DNA of 64,000 nucleotides from the NCBI GenBank assembly GCA_016711405.1, contig JADJSZ010000005.1, positions 1 to 64,000 on the forward strand, written 5' to 3'. A model generated the notes under the pieces. That model was given only the letters and a program-made list of their open reading frames with translations. It had not been told where the DNA came from and ran no database searches. This document shows positions 31,516-40,017 of this stretch, piece after piece; position 1 is the stretch's first letter; each line of letters starts with the position of its first letter. The DNA is from Candidatus Hadersleviella danica. Lineage in GTDB: Bacteria; Chloroflexota; Anaerolineae; Promineifilales; Promineifilaceae. The position numbers were made by a program, and so were the translations under genes.

Positions 31516-32505
31516 ATGAACAGCAAAAGTTTCTGGCAAACCAACTGGGTTGGACTCACCATTACGGCCGTTACCATTGTGGCTATTTTTGCGGCCTACC
31601 AGTGGGACGACCGCGTGACAACGGCCGTGGCAGGTGCCGCCCTGCGCCAAGCCATCCCCCTCATCCTCGGCGCTTTGTGCGGCTTATTGTGCGAACGCTC
31701 GGGGGTGGTCAACATCGGCATCGAAGGCACCATGCTCATGGCCGCCTTCACCTCCTTCATGGCCAATGTCTTTCTGGGCAACCTGTGGCTGGCTTTGCTG
31801 GTGGGCTTGGTGACAGGGGTGGCGATGGGTGGCTTGCTCTCCATCATGTCGGTCACGCTCAAAATGGACCAAATTATCGGTGGCACTGTGCTAAACATGC
31901 TGGCCATCGGCTTAACGGGTTATTACTACCAACAAGGGCTAACCACCCAAGGCAAAATCCAATTGTTGCCCTTAGGTTCTTTGGCCGAAATCCCCTTCAT
32001 CGGCCCCGTATTGTTTAACAATCCACCCATCACCTATGCCACCCTCATCTTGGTCTTTGTGGTGCATTACCTCCTCTTTTACACCCGTTGGGGGTTGCGC
32101 ACCCGCGCCGTGGGCGAGCACCCCCGTGCGGCCGATACAGTCGGCATCAATGTCTACACAATGCGCTACGCCAATGTGATGTTGGGCAGTTGTTTGGCGG
32201 GGTTGGCGGGGGCATATCTCGCTCTCGAGGCGGTTGGCTCGTTTGAGCGGGGGATGACCAACGGCCGTGGCTTCATCGCCCTCGCCGTCATGCTTTTTGG
32301 CAAGCGCACCCCCTTGGGGGCGTTGGGCGCGGCGTTGCTCTTTGGCTTGGCTTCGGCCATGCAAACCCAGTTGCAATTCATCGGCATCAATGTTCCCCAC
32401 CAATTTGTGGGCATGCTGCCCTATTTGCTGACCATTTTGGTGTTGGCAGGTTTCGTCGGCCGTACCCGCGACCCGAAAGCCCTCGGCCAGCCGTATGAGA
32501 AGTAG
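31516..32505 (+). CDS. Nucleoside-type ABC transporter permease 2 (YufQ/NupQ-like)
   Basis: This is a 329-residue membrane protein with about eight hydrophobic segments. LGALCGLLCERSGVVNIGIE and GTMLMAAFTSFMANVFLGNL are the core signature of this permease class. GINVYTMRYANVMLGSCLAG and GRGFIALAVMLFGKRTPLGA follow. It is intact, on the same strand and 36 bases after permease 1. After it comes a repeat and the inserted DUF4160 gene pair before the ATPase. Confidence 0.93.
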   Translation: MNSKSFWQTNWVGLTITAVTIVAIFAAYQWDDRVTTAVAGAALRQAIPLILGALCGLLCERSGVVNIGIEGTMLMAAFTSFMANVFLGNLWLALLVGLVTGVAMGGLLSIMSVTLKMDQIIGGTVLNMLAIGLTGYYYQQGLTTQGKIQLLPLGSLAEIPFIGPVLFNNPPITYATLILVFVVHYLLFYTRWGLRTRAVGEHPRAADTVGINVYTMRYANVMLGSCLAGLAGAYLALEAVGSFERGMTNGRGFIALAVMLFGKRTPLGALGAALLFGLASAMQTQLQFIGINVPHQFVGMLPYLLTILVLAGFVGRTRDPKALGQPYEK

Positions 32506-32510
32506 CGGGT

Positions 32511-32556
32511 CGGCATTTCAGCCATCAGCTTTTTAGCTGACTAGCTGACTAGCTAT
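32511..32556. repeat. GCTGACTA octamer hairpin, second locus
   Basis: TCAGCCATCAGCTTTTTAGC and TGACTAGCTGACTAGCT repeat the family seen at 17385-17466. It marks the upstream border of the inserted small-gene pair. Confidence 0.65.
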
Positions 32557-32609
32557 TCGACAGCCCGAAAATTTGAGGAGATACGTTTCGCATAAACTAA
32601 AGGTATAAA

Positions 32610-32858
32610 ATGCCAGTTGTATTGCGACTAAAAGGGTACCGTTTTTGGTTTTATGAAGCGGATTTGTCTGAACCACCTCATGTCCATGTTGGCAAAGATG
32701 ACAAAGAGGCAAAATTCTGGCTTGACCCAATTGATTTAGCCCGAGCAGGCCATTTTCACCCTCACGAATTATCTAAAATACAACGCATTCTAAAAGATTA
32801 TCAGCTTGATTTGCTAGAAGCGTGGTATTCAGAGTTGGAAAAACATGCGAACCGTTAA
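32610..32858 (+). CDS. DUF4160 domain protein
   Basis: This 82-residue protein reads MPVVLRLKGYRFWFYEADLS, then EPPHVHVGKDDKEAKFWLDP, then a HFHPHELSKIQRILKDYQ helix. The pattern G-x-R-F-x-F-x-S/A-x-E...P-H-V-H-V matches DUF4160, small proteins commonly encoded in pairs with a second small protein and suspected to be toxin-antitoxin modules. Its end overlaps the next gene by 14 bases. It lies between permease 2 and the ATPase of the nucleoside transporter, an unusual place. Confidence 0.8.
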   Translation: MPVVLRLKGYRFWFYEADLSEPPHVHVGKDDKEAKFWLDPIDLARAGHFHPHELSKIQRILKDYQLDLLEAWYSELEKHANR

Positions 32859-33174
32859 AGCCCAAATCCCTCGACAAGCAATTATTCCCATCGCTATTCC
32901 CGATTTAGAAGAAGTACGGGCATTTGCGGCCGTTCTCCACGCCCAAGCAACAACATGGCATGGCGAATTTATGGGATGGGAGGCAGAGTACCATCCCGAA
33001 TTGAGCAATCCACCACTGGACTCCAAGATGACCTTTACTCCAGCCGATTTTTGCATTGGAGAAAGCGGCATTTGGTTTTTTTCACTCATGTGGGAAAAAG
33101 GACATGCCTTGCCGCCTAATGAATTTTTAGATGACAAAAGTCTCGTCTACGAGAACAAAATTTCCGCAGATTAA
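32845..33174 (+). CDS. Small protein paired with DUF4160
   Basis: The 109-residue protein begins MRTVKAQIPRQAIIPIAIPD and contains FMGWEAEYHPELSNPPLDSK and ICIGESGIWFF-like strands (FCIGESGIWFFSLMWEKG). I do not recognise the family with confidence. DUF4160 genes are often followed by DUF2442 proteins, but this sequence does not show their typical motif clearly. The 14-base overlap with the preceding gene indicates coupled translation. The ATPase gene begins nine bases later. Confidence 0.6.
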   Translation: MRTVKAQIPRQAIIPIAIPDLEEVRAFAAVLHAQATTWHGEFMGWEAEYHPELSNPPLDSKMTFTPADFCIGESGIWFFSLMWEKGHALPPNEFLDDKSLVYENKISAD

Positions 33175-33183
33175 AAATTGCCC

Positions 33184-34695
33184 ATGAAAACCATTGCTCT
33201 TGAAGCCCGCAACATCACCAAACGATTCCCCGGCGTGTTGGCCAACGACAAGGTCAATTTTGTGCTGAAAAAAGGGGAGATACACGCCCTGCTCGGCGAA
33301 AATGGGGCGGGCAAAAGCACCCTGATGAACGTCATCTACGGGCTGTATCGCCCTGACGAGGGGGAAACGCTGGTCAACGAGCAACCCGTTATCATCAACA
33401 ACCCCAACGATGCCATTGCCCACGGCATTGGCATGGTTCACCAGCACTTCATGCTCGTGCCCGTGTTCACCGTGGCCGAAAACATCATGCTCGGCTCGGA
33501 AGAGATGCGGGGTTTGTCGCTGGATGTGAACGTGGCGCGGCAGAAAATTCGCCAACTCGCGGCCGATTATGGCCTTGAAGTAGACCCCGATGCCCTCATC
33601 GAGGAGTTACCCGTCGGTCTGCAACAGCGGGTGGAAATCGTCAAGGCGCTTTATCGCCAAGCCAATATCTTGGTCTTGGACGAGCCAACGGCCGTGCTAA
33701 CCCCTCAAGAAGCAGAAGATTTGTTCAAGGTGATGCACCAGCCTACCAGTCGCGGCGTTTCCATTATTTTTATCACCCACAAACTCAAAGAAGTGCTGGC
33801 CGTGGCCGATTCGGTGACGGTGATGCGGCGGGGGCAGGTGGTGGATACGGTTAATCCCAAGGGGATGAACGAGCAGAGCTTGGCGGCCATGATGGTCGGC
33901 CGTGAAGTTCTCCTGCGGGTGGACAAAACCCCTGCCCAGCCGGGCAAACCCGTGGTCAACATCGAACACCTCACCGTGCGCGACGAGCGCGGGGTTGAGG
34001 TGGTGCGGGATGTGTCGCTGGAAGTGCGGGCGGGCGAAATTTTGGGCATTGCGGGGGTGCAGGGCAACGGCCAAACCGAGTTGGCCGAGGTGCTGACAGG
34101 TCTGCGCGGGGCGCAAAGCGGCCGAATCCTCCTCGATGGGCAACCCATCCCCCTGCAAGACCCCCGCTACCTGTTTGAACACGGCCTTGGCCATGTGCCC
34201 GAAGACCGACACAAACACGGCCTCGTCCTCTCCTACGATTTGGTAGACAACATCGCCCTCTGCACCTATTACAAACCCCCTTTTGCCAAAGGGTTTCAGC
34301 GAGATAGGCAAGCAGTGCTGGAAAAGACGGAAGAATTGATTCAAGAATTTGATGTGCGAACCCCCAGCCCATTTGTTCATGCTTCCACGCTTTCGGGTGG
34401 CAACCAACAAAAGGTAATTGTGGCGCGGGAGATGAGTCGGCCGATTAAGTTCCTCGTCGTCAACCAGCCCACACGCGGGCTAGATGTTGGCTCGATTGAG
34501 TTTATTCACAAGCGGATTGTGGAGGAGCGTGACCAAGGGGTGGCGGTTCTGCTGGTTTCGGCCGAACTGGATGAGATTCTCGGCTTGGCTGACCGCATTG
34601 CGGTAATGTTCCACGGCCGTGTGGTGGCCACCCTGCCTGCGGCCGAGGCCACACGCGAGCAGTTGGGTCTGCTTATGGCGGGGGTGGAAGGGTAA
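33184..34695 (+). CDS. Nucleoside-type ABC transporter ATP-binding protein, two ABC domains (YufO/NupO-like)
   Basis: This 503-residue protein has two fused ATPase domains. Domain 1: Walker A GENGAGKST (38-46), LPVGLQQRVEIVKALYRQAN in place of a classic signature, Walker B ILVLDEPTAVLTPQE, FITHKLKEVLAVAD. Domain 2: degenerate Walker A IAGVQGNGQTELAEVL, signature LSGGNQQKVIVAREMSRPIK, FLVVNQPTRGLD with Gln in the Glu position. This asymmetric pattern is normal for the BMP/nucleoside and sugar ATPase class. The ATG at 33184 is chosen; a TTG six bases upstream is in frame. It completes the transporter begun at 29034. Confidence 0.94.
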   Translation: MKTIALEARNITKRFPGVLANDKVNFVLKKGEIHALLGENGAGKSTLMNVIYGLYRPDEGETLVNEQPVIINNPNDAIAHGIGMVHQHFMLVPVFTVAENIMLGSEEMRGLSLDVNVARQKIRQLAADYGLEVDPDALIEELPVGLQQRVEIVKALYRQANILVLDEPTAVLTPQEAEDLFKVMHQPTSRGVSIIFITHKLKEVLAVADSVTVMRRGQVVDTVNPKGMNEQSLAAMMVGREVLLRVDKTPAQPGKPVVNIEHLTVRDERGVEVVRDVSLEVRAGEILGIAGVQGNGQTELAEVLTGLRGAQSGRILLDGQPIPLQDPRYLFEHGLGHVPEDRHKHGLVLSYDLVDNIALCTYYKPPFAKGFQRDRQAVLEKTEELIQEFDVRTPSPFVHASTLSGGNQQKVIVAREMSRPIKFLVVNQPTRGLDVGSIEFIHKRIVEERDQGVAVLLVSAELDEILGLADRIAVMFHGRVVATLPAAEATREQLGLLMAGVEG

Positions 34696-35007
34696 AGGTG
34701 ATTGATGAGCATTATTTATGTGGACAATGTGGTAGATAGCCGCGCACGGGCTTAATCCATCGGCCGTTGACATGATGCGGCTATCTCGAAATGGCCAGAG
34801 CCGTTTAACCCGTTTGAAGCGTATGAATGTCGGCTCCTTTTTTCTCGGTTGGGGGGGGGAGCAAGGGCGGGGAGTACCAACTCTACTTAGCCTTGCAAAA
34901 AAACTGGCTTTACTGGAGGAACGGTAGATTGTTTTGCCCCACCCATTCGGGAAGTCAGAGGAAATTATGGCAACGGTGGATAAGACAACACCCACAAGGA
35001 GAACATC
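34696..35007. other. Spacer with a 10-bp inverted repeat and a G-run
   Basis: AGATAGCCGC (34734-34743) and GCGGCTATCT (34777-34786) are exact inverted repeats with a 33-base loop. A run of about nine G near 34850 follows. The LysM gene ribosome-binding site (AAGGAGAA) is at its end. No gene recognised. Confidence 0.5.
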
Positions 35008-35444
35008 ATGGGCAAACCAGATTGGATGAAGAAAAACCCCAAACCAAAAGAAGAAGAAGCTGAAGAACCAAAAGTGGGCGGCCCCCGTGTCTCCCAACCT
35101 GCGCCGAGCAAACCAGCGGTGGGTGGCCCCACGGCCGCCAAAACACCGCCAAAACACCCGCCACACGGCCGCCTCACACCACCCGCCCCGCTGTGGCCGA
35201 TACCGACATCGTCTCCGCTCCCAAGCCAACGGCCGTGGTCAACGAAGAGCCACCACCACCAGCCGCTGAGCCAGAAGAGCAAACCCACACCGTCGTCTCG
35301 GGCGACAACCTCAGTGCCATCTCCCGCAAGTATTACGGGACGGCCGACCATTGGCGCAAAATCTACGAAGCCAACAAAGACATCATCAAAGACCCCAATA
35401 ACATTCGCATTGGGCAAGTCTTTAAAATCCCGACGTTGGAATAA
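35008..35444 (+). CDS. LysM-domain protein, frameshifted
   Basis: AAGGAGAA precedes ATG 35008. The N-terminal part is charged and Pro-rich (MGKPDWMKKNPKPKEEEAEE, PTAAKTPPK). A missing A in the AAAA run near 35152 shifts to the frame TPATRPPHTTRPAVADTDIV, which leads into a C-terminal LysM domain: HTVVSGDNLSAISRKYYGTA, DHWRKIYEANKDIIKDPNNI, RIGQVFKIP. The repaired length is about 145 residues. LysM binds peptidoglycan-type glycans. With no signal peptide, the closest analogues are YgaU/XkdP-like cytoplasmic LysM proteins. Confidence 0.8.
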
Positions 35445-35521
35445 GACGAGGAGAGGGGAGAGGGGGAGAGGAAGAGACAATCTCTTCCTCCCTTTCTCTC
35501 TTACTCCCTCCCTTCCCCCCC
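35443..35521. repeat. GAGAGGG purine-rich hairpin repeat
   Basis: GAGGAGAGGGGAGAGGGGGA pairs with TCTTCCTCCCTTTCTCTC and further CTCCCTCCC units. The proB C-terminal codons (GGEGRE) derive from it. Confidence 0.65.
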
Positions 35522-36624
35522 ACCTAGCAAAATCAAATCATTGCGGTGAATGACCGCCGGGCCGTAGCCATACCCCAACACCCCATTAATTGCATCAGAT
35601 TGGCAACCCGCGATGCGGCGCAACTCGTGGGCGTGGTAGCGCGTTAGCCCACGGCCGATTTCCACCCCATGTGGGTCGAGAAGCACCAGCGTATCCCCCC
35701 GCGCAAACTCGCCCATCACTGTGGCGATGCCAGCGGGGAGCAAGCTACGGCCGTGGTGGCGCAACGCCCGCGCCGCCCCCTCATCCAGCATCAGCTTGCC
35801 CGCAGGTTTTGGCCCCGCCAAAATCCACTGCTTGCGCCCTTCGAGCGGGTTGAGCAGAGCGGGAAAGCGCGTGCCAATCTCCTCTCCCTCCTCCACCAAA
35901 CGCCACAACACATTTGGCTCCTTGCCAGCGGCAATGATAACTGTCGCCCCAGCGCGGCGGGCAATATCGGCCGCTTGGAGCTTGGTCATCATCCCCCCCG
36001 TGCCCAAATTGGTGCCACTGCCCCCGCCAGCCGACGCAAATCGTCGTCTATCACCCCCACTTGGCGAATGAGTTGGGCGGAAGGGTCGGTGCGCGGGTCG
36101 GCCGTGAACAGCCCCGCTTGGTCAGTCAGCAAAATGAGCCAATCCGCCCCCGCCAGCGTCGCCGTCAGGGCGGAGAGATTGTCGTTGTCGCCCACCTTAA
36201 TCTCTTCGGTGGCGATGGCATCATTTTCGTTGATGATGGGCACAATCCTCTGCTCCAACAGGGCGTGGAGCGTGTCGCGGGCGTTCAGGAACCGATTGCG
36301 CTGTTCCACATCGGCGCGGGTGAGCAAAATTTGGCCGACGTGAATGCCATAAATGTTGAACAGGCTCTCCCATGTGAACATGAGTTGGCTTTGACCCACG
36401 GCCGCCAACATCTGCTTGCTCGTGATGGTGGGGGGGAGTTGCGGGTGGCCGAGCCGCTCCCGCCCGGCCGCCACCGCCCCGCTGGAGCAGATAATTAGCT
36501 CATGCCCCGCCTCATAAAGGGCGGCACACTGGCGCACAATCTCCAGCATGGCGGGGCGGTTCAGCTTCTGCGTCCCGCCCGTCAGCACACTCGTCCCCAA
36601 TTTAATTACCAAACGTTGTTTCAT
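35501..36624 (-). CDS. proB: Glutamate 5-kinase, frameshifted
   Basis: This is the first enzyme of proline synthesis (ATP + glutamate to gamma-glutamyl phosphate). MKQRLVIKLGTSVLTGGTQK starts at 36624. Then HELIICSSGAVAAGRERLGH, INENDAIATEEIKVGDNDNL (active-site loop) and LTDQAGLFTADPRTDPSAQL. The frame breaks after RRLAG near 36018 and resumes GTGGMMTKLQAADIARRAGA; six rather than five G restores LAGGSGTNLGTGGMMTK, the family motif. The C-terminal PUA domain is present (LMLDEGAARALRHHGRSLLP, FARGDTLVLLDPHGVEIGRG). The repaired length is about 375 residues. No proA is beside it. A 21-bp tandem array lies just upstream of its start. Confidence 0.94.
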
Positions 36625-36666
36625 ATTCTGACCTGCGTTTCTATCGTTGCCGACTGCTATTCTATC

Positions 36667-36866
36667 GTTGCCGTGTGCGGGGGAACCATTGCCGTGTGTG
36701 GGGACCATCCGGGGGGACCATTGCCGCGTGGGGGAACCATTGCCGGTGGGGCCTTGCCGCGTGGGGAACCATTGCCGCGTGCGGGGGAACCATTGCCGCG
36801 TGCGGGTGAACCGTTGCCGCGTGCGGGTGAACCGTTGCCGCGTGCGGGTGAACCGTTGCCGCGTGG
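36667..36866. repeat. Degenerate 21-bp tandem array upstream of proB
   Basis: About ten units are built on TTGCCGCGTGCGGGTGAACC. The three units nearest 36860 are identical 21-mers; those nearer proB are shortened to 13-19 bases. It occupies the proB 5' region, where a promoter would be expected. Confidence 0.8.
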
Positions 36867-36934
36867 GTTTCCTCCATTTTTCCCATGTTGTTACCCCACC
36901 ACCGACCCTTTGTTCCTTGCTAATTGCTCATTGT

Positions 36935-38830
36935 TCATTCCCCACTCACCAACGGGTGCAACGCCCGCCACAACGGCCCATCTTGCCGCGCCCCCCGGCG
37001 GTCTAGCTCGCTGGTGGCCAAAATCACCCCGTGGCGGCAACGGCTGGTCAGCCCATGCACCACCCGGCTCAGCAATTCATTGCGGATGCGCACATCGTCT
37101 TCCAGCGTCCATTGCTTCTCTTCATCCCAGCTTTCGGCCAGCACAAAGGTGTTGCTGAGCGGTTGGCGGGGCATGTCCCACCAGCCCGTCGCGGCCGTTT
37201 CCAGCCACACCTGCACCTGCACAGCACACGGCCGCGCCCTGCACATCGGGCACGGGGGTCATCTCGGGCTGGGCCAGTAGCTCGGTGAACAGCTTGTGCA
37301 AAAAGTCGGGCAGAGGGTGTTGGGGGCGGCCGTCGGCCGTGCCCTGCTCCAGCAACCACCTGCGGAGCAACTCCACGCGGTTGACCATCTCCTCCCCAAT
37401 CCGCTCCACCTGCTTGCCCGTCAGCTCCAGCGTGTCCCGCAAGCGGGGCACATTCGGCTCATACAAACTTTGGGCGACCAGTGCCGCCCGCACAGGGTCG
37501 AGGCCGTACAAGCTCAGTTGCAACGCCTCGGCCACATCGTAATGGCTGGGGTAGATGTGCCAATCGGGGTGCGCCAACGCTGTAAAAGTCAACCATGTGC
37601 GCACATGCCCCTCCTCGCGTGGGCTGGCGCGTCTGCGGGTGATTTGGTAGGGCACGCCCGCCTCGCGCAACGATTGGGTCAGTTTGTAGCGCAGTGCGCC
37701 ATCCAGATAGGGCACGATGATGGCTAGTTCGTTGGCAGGGGTGTGGCTCTGCGCCAAGTAATCGCGCACAAAGTAGGCCAAATCGATGAGCATTTCCCGC
37801 CGATAGCGGCGCGAGACGTAGCCAAGGAGCTTCGGCCGTATCTCCTCTGGGCTGGGAGCCGTTTTTCTGCCCAAACAGATACCCATCCACCTGCTGGGCG
37901 ATGTGGTACACCCCCCGTTGGTCTACAAACCGCTCCGTAAACGGCAAAACCGTTTGGCATAATTTTCCAAAGCGCTCGGCATTTTTGGGGTCGGCCGCCA
38001 AAAATGTTTTGTAGCCGCCCCCCGTGTCAAAGGCGAGGGTTGCGCTTTCGGTGTGGCGCAAAAGGGTTTCGACGAGGCGTTGGCCAGCGGCCGTTTGCTC
38101 CTCCAAATTGTCCACCAAAAAGTGGCGGAACCGCTCCTTAAAATAACGGGCAAACTCGGGGTGGCCAACGATGTGCTGGTTGAACAGTTCCACCCCCAGC
38201 GACAAATCGAGCAGGTTGTGGGCGTGGCAGGCGGTGCGGAACTTTTGGGCGGCCGTGCGGGCATCGTAAAGCTGGCGGATGTGCTCTTTGTCCCCCGCCC
38301 ACGAGTTGATTTGCCGCTGAATGCCCTCTTCGATGGTGTGGTTGTTCAGGGCAGAGCGGTTGAGGTTGTCGAGGAGTTGGCTGACGATTTGTTGCGGCCG
38401 TAGGCGCAAATTGGCGAAGTGCCCCGCCTCTAACATGGGCGTAATGACCTCCCACATGTGCAACTGAGCCAAATCGTAGCTGAGCCATGTGGGCGGCCGA
38501 TGGGCGGAGGCGAAGCCCCCCCGCCGGGCGACAAGCGGCCAGAATAGTTCCACAAATTCCCGCGCCAACCCGACGTAGTTGTCCACTTTCAGGTCGGCGT
38601 AAGCCCCCAGTTCGGCTTGGCGAGCCACGGCCGTGAACCGCTCTTTGTGCTTCGGCTCAGCCACCAGCACCAAAATGGTGTAGGCGGGTTCACCGTGCGC
38701 CAGCAGGTGGTGGAGCCGCTGTTGCAGGGCGCTGGTTTTGCCCGTGCCCGCATCGCCGATGAGGAGGGTGCGGCCAGTGCTGGCCACGGCCGCTTGCTGG
38801 GCTTGGTTAAGGGTGGGGTGGGGTGGTCAT
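36935..38830 (-). CDS. UvrD-like superfamily-1 helicase/ATPase, three frameshifts
   Basis: The start is inferred at ATG 38830: dropping one C from a CCCC run gives MTTPPTLNQAQQAAVASTGR, then TLLIGDAGTGKTSALQQRLH, the UvrD N-terminal Q-motif and Walker A. The frame then runs to VDGYLFGQK (near 37865) and, after one extra A, TAPSPEEIRPKLLGYVSRRY onwards. A third break near 37220 leads into VQVQVWLETAATGWWDMPRQ and the end GVILATSELDRRGARQDGPL at 36935. Motif II reads FLVDNLEEQ, so the Glu of the DE box is Asn. Motif VI-like residues are hard to place. About 630 residues when repaired. It could be a helicase-related protein with weakened ATPase, or a relative of AddB-type inactive helicases. The nuclease region was not recognised. 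Confidence 0.65.
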
Positions 38831-39164
38831 TTGGATGAGTTGGCCAGAATTCACCAGGGGGGATGATTCGTTGTGGCCGGGTTGTGGCCGGGGGAAGTTG
38901 GGTGGGGGGGGGGGGGGGGTGGGGGGGGAGGAGGTGGTCGCGTGGGAAGAGAGTCCCCGCGAGGGGAACGTGTTCAATAATGTAGAACCTGTACCGGTCG
39001 GGGGGGGGGGGGGGGGGGGGGTGGGGGATTCAAGTCTTCCATCCATCCAGGATTCATGGGTTTACCTCGAGTTCTGTGCAAGTGACCATTATTAATCAGT
39101 TACCAAGACTACTGGTGTTGGGGTAAAACGGCAAACTCAAGTGCGTTTGCCGCCTCATGAACAA
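38831..39164. other. Spacer with long poly-G tracts
   Basis: G16 at 38904-38919, G8 at 38921-38928, and G22 at 39000-39021 followed after T by G5. No gene. Tract lengths this long are either genuine G-quadruplex-prone sequence or assembly artefact. Confidence 0.7.
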
Positions 39165-39913
39165 TTACCATGTGTACCTGTTGGAATTGCCTTTAGAACG
39201 GCCGAGCACGGCCGCGACAAACCTCGGTAGAGCCAACATGCGCCGCCAACGCCACGGTTCGCGCCACAAACGGTGGAGCCACTCTAGCCCGAGCCGTTGC
39301 ATCCAACGCGGGGCGCGAATAGCACGGCCGCTGATAAAATCCAAGGCTCCTCCCACCCCAATGCCCACTTTGACATGGGTTAAGGCGTGTTTGTTGCGGG
39401 CAATCCACTTATCTTGGGCGGGTGCGCCGTAAGCCACATAAAGCACGGCCGCTTCGCTCGCGTTAATCATGGCCACCAACGCCTCATTTTCCGCCAGCGC
39501 GGGCGACCCTGCGAAAGTGCCTGCGATGTGCAGGGCAGGGTAACGAGTTTGCAGGATTTGCCCTGCCTCGGCCGCGATGCCCTCGGCCGCGCCCAGCAAA
39601 AAAAGCGAGGCTCCGTTTGCGGCGCACAATTCCGCTATGTGGTAAACCAACTCTGAGCCAGCTACCCGCTCGGGAAATGGCTTGCCCAACCAGCGCGAGG
39701 CCCACACCAAGCCCACGCCATCGGGTAAGCAGAGGTCAGCGGCCGTTAAAACAGCTCGAAACTCCTCATCTTCCTGCGCCCGCATCACAAATTCGGGGTT
39801 GGCCGTGGCAATCTGGCGCAACTGTGCCCCGCCCAGCCACGCTTCCACCTGTGCCAACGTTTCGCGCATGGTGACAGGATGGATGGGGATGTTTAGGATG
39901 GTTAGGGGGGCAT
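39165..39913 (-). CDS. WecG/TagA/CpsF family glycosyltransferase
   Basis: This protein transfers N-acetylmannosaminuronate- or similar sugars in surface polysaccharide synthesis. Core motifs: IATANPEFVMRAQEDEEFRA, LCLPDGVGLVWASRWLGKPF, PERVAGSELVYHIAELCAAN, LFLLGAAEGIAAEAGQIL, VLYVAYGAPAQDKWIARNKH and VKVGIGVGGALDFISGRAIR, APRWMQRLGLEWLHRLWREP. The ORF with an ATG starts at 39869, but the same frame extends upstream as LTILNIPIHPVTMRETLAQV, which is the normal family N-terminus. Restoring one C to the CCCCCC run (39905-39910) places an ATG at 39913. It is followed upstream by two GT4-family genes on the same strand. Confidence 0.92.
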
Positions 39914-40017
39914 GGGTTATCGGTTACTCGTTATTCGTTATTGGTCGTTGGTCGTTGGTCATTGCTTACAACCACCAGCCACCTTTGTTCATTGCTCATT
40001 ATTCATTGCTCATTGCT
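39911..40017. repeat. TTATTCG / ATTGGTC / ATTGCTC heptamer repeats
   Basis: ACTCGTTATTCGTTATTGG, then TCGTTGGTCGTTGGTCATTG, then TTGCTCATTATTCATTGCTC, all of period seven. The last codons of the GT4 gene lie in this repeat. Confidence 0.8.

Noticed and set aside
36662..36886. Minus-strand ORF with repeated HAATVHP peptides upstream of proB
   Set aside because: A by-product of the 21-bp array; no ribosome-binding site and no conserved end.
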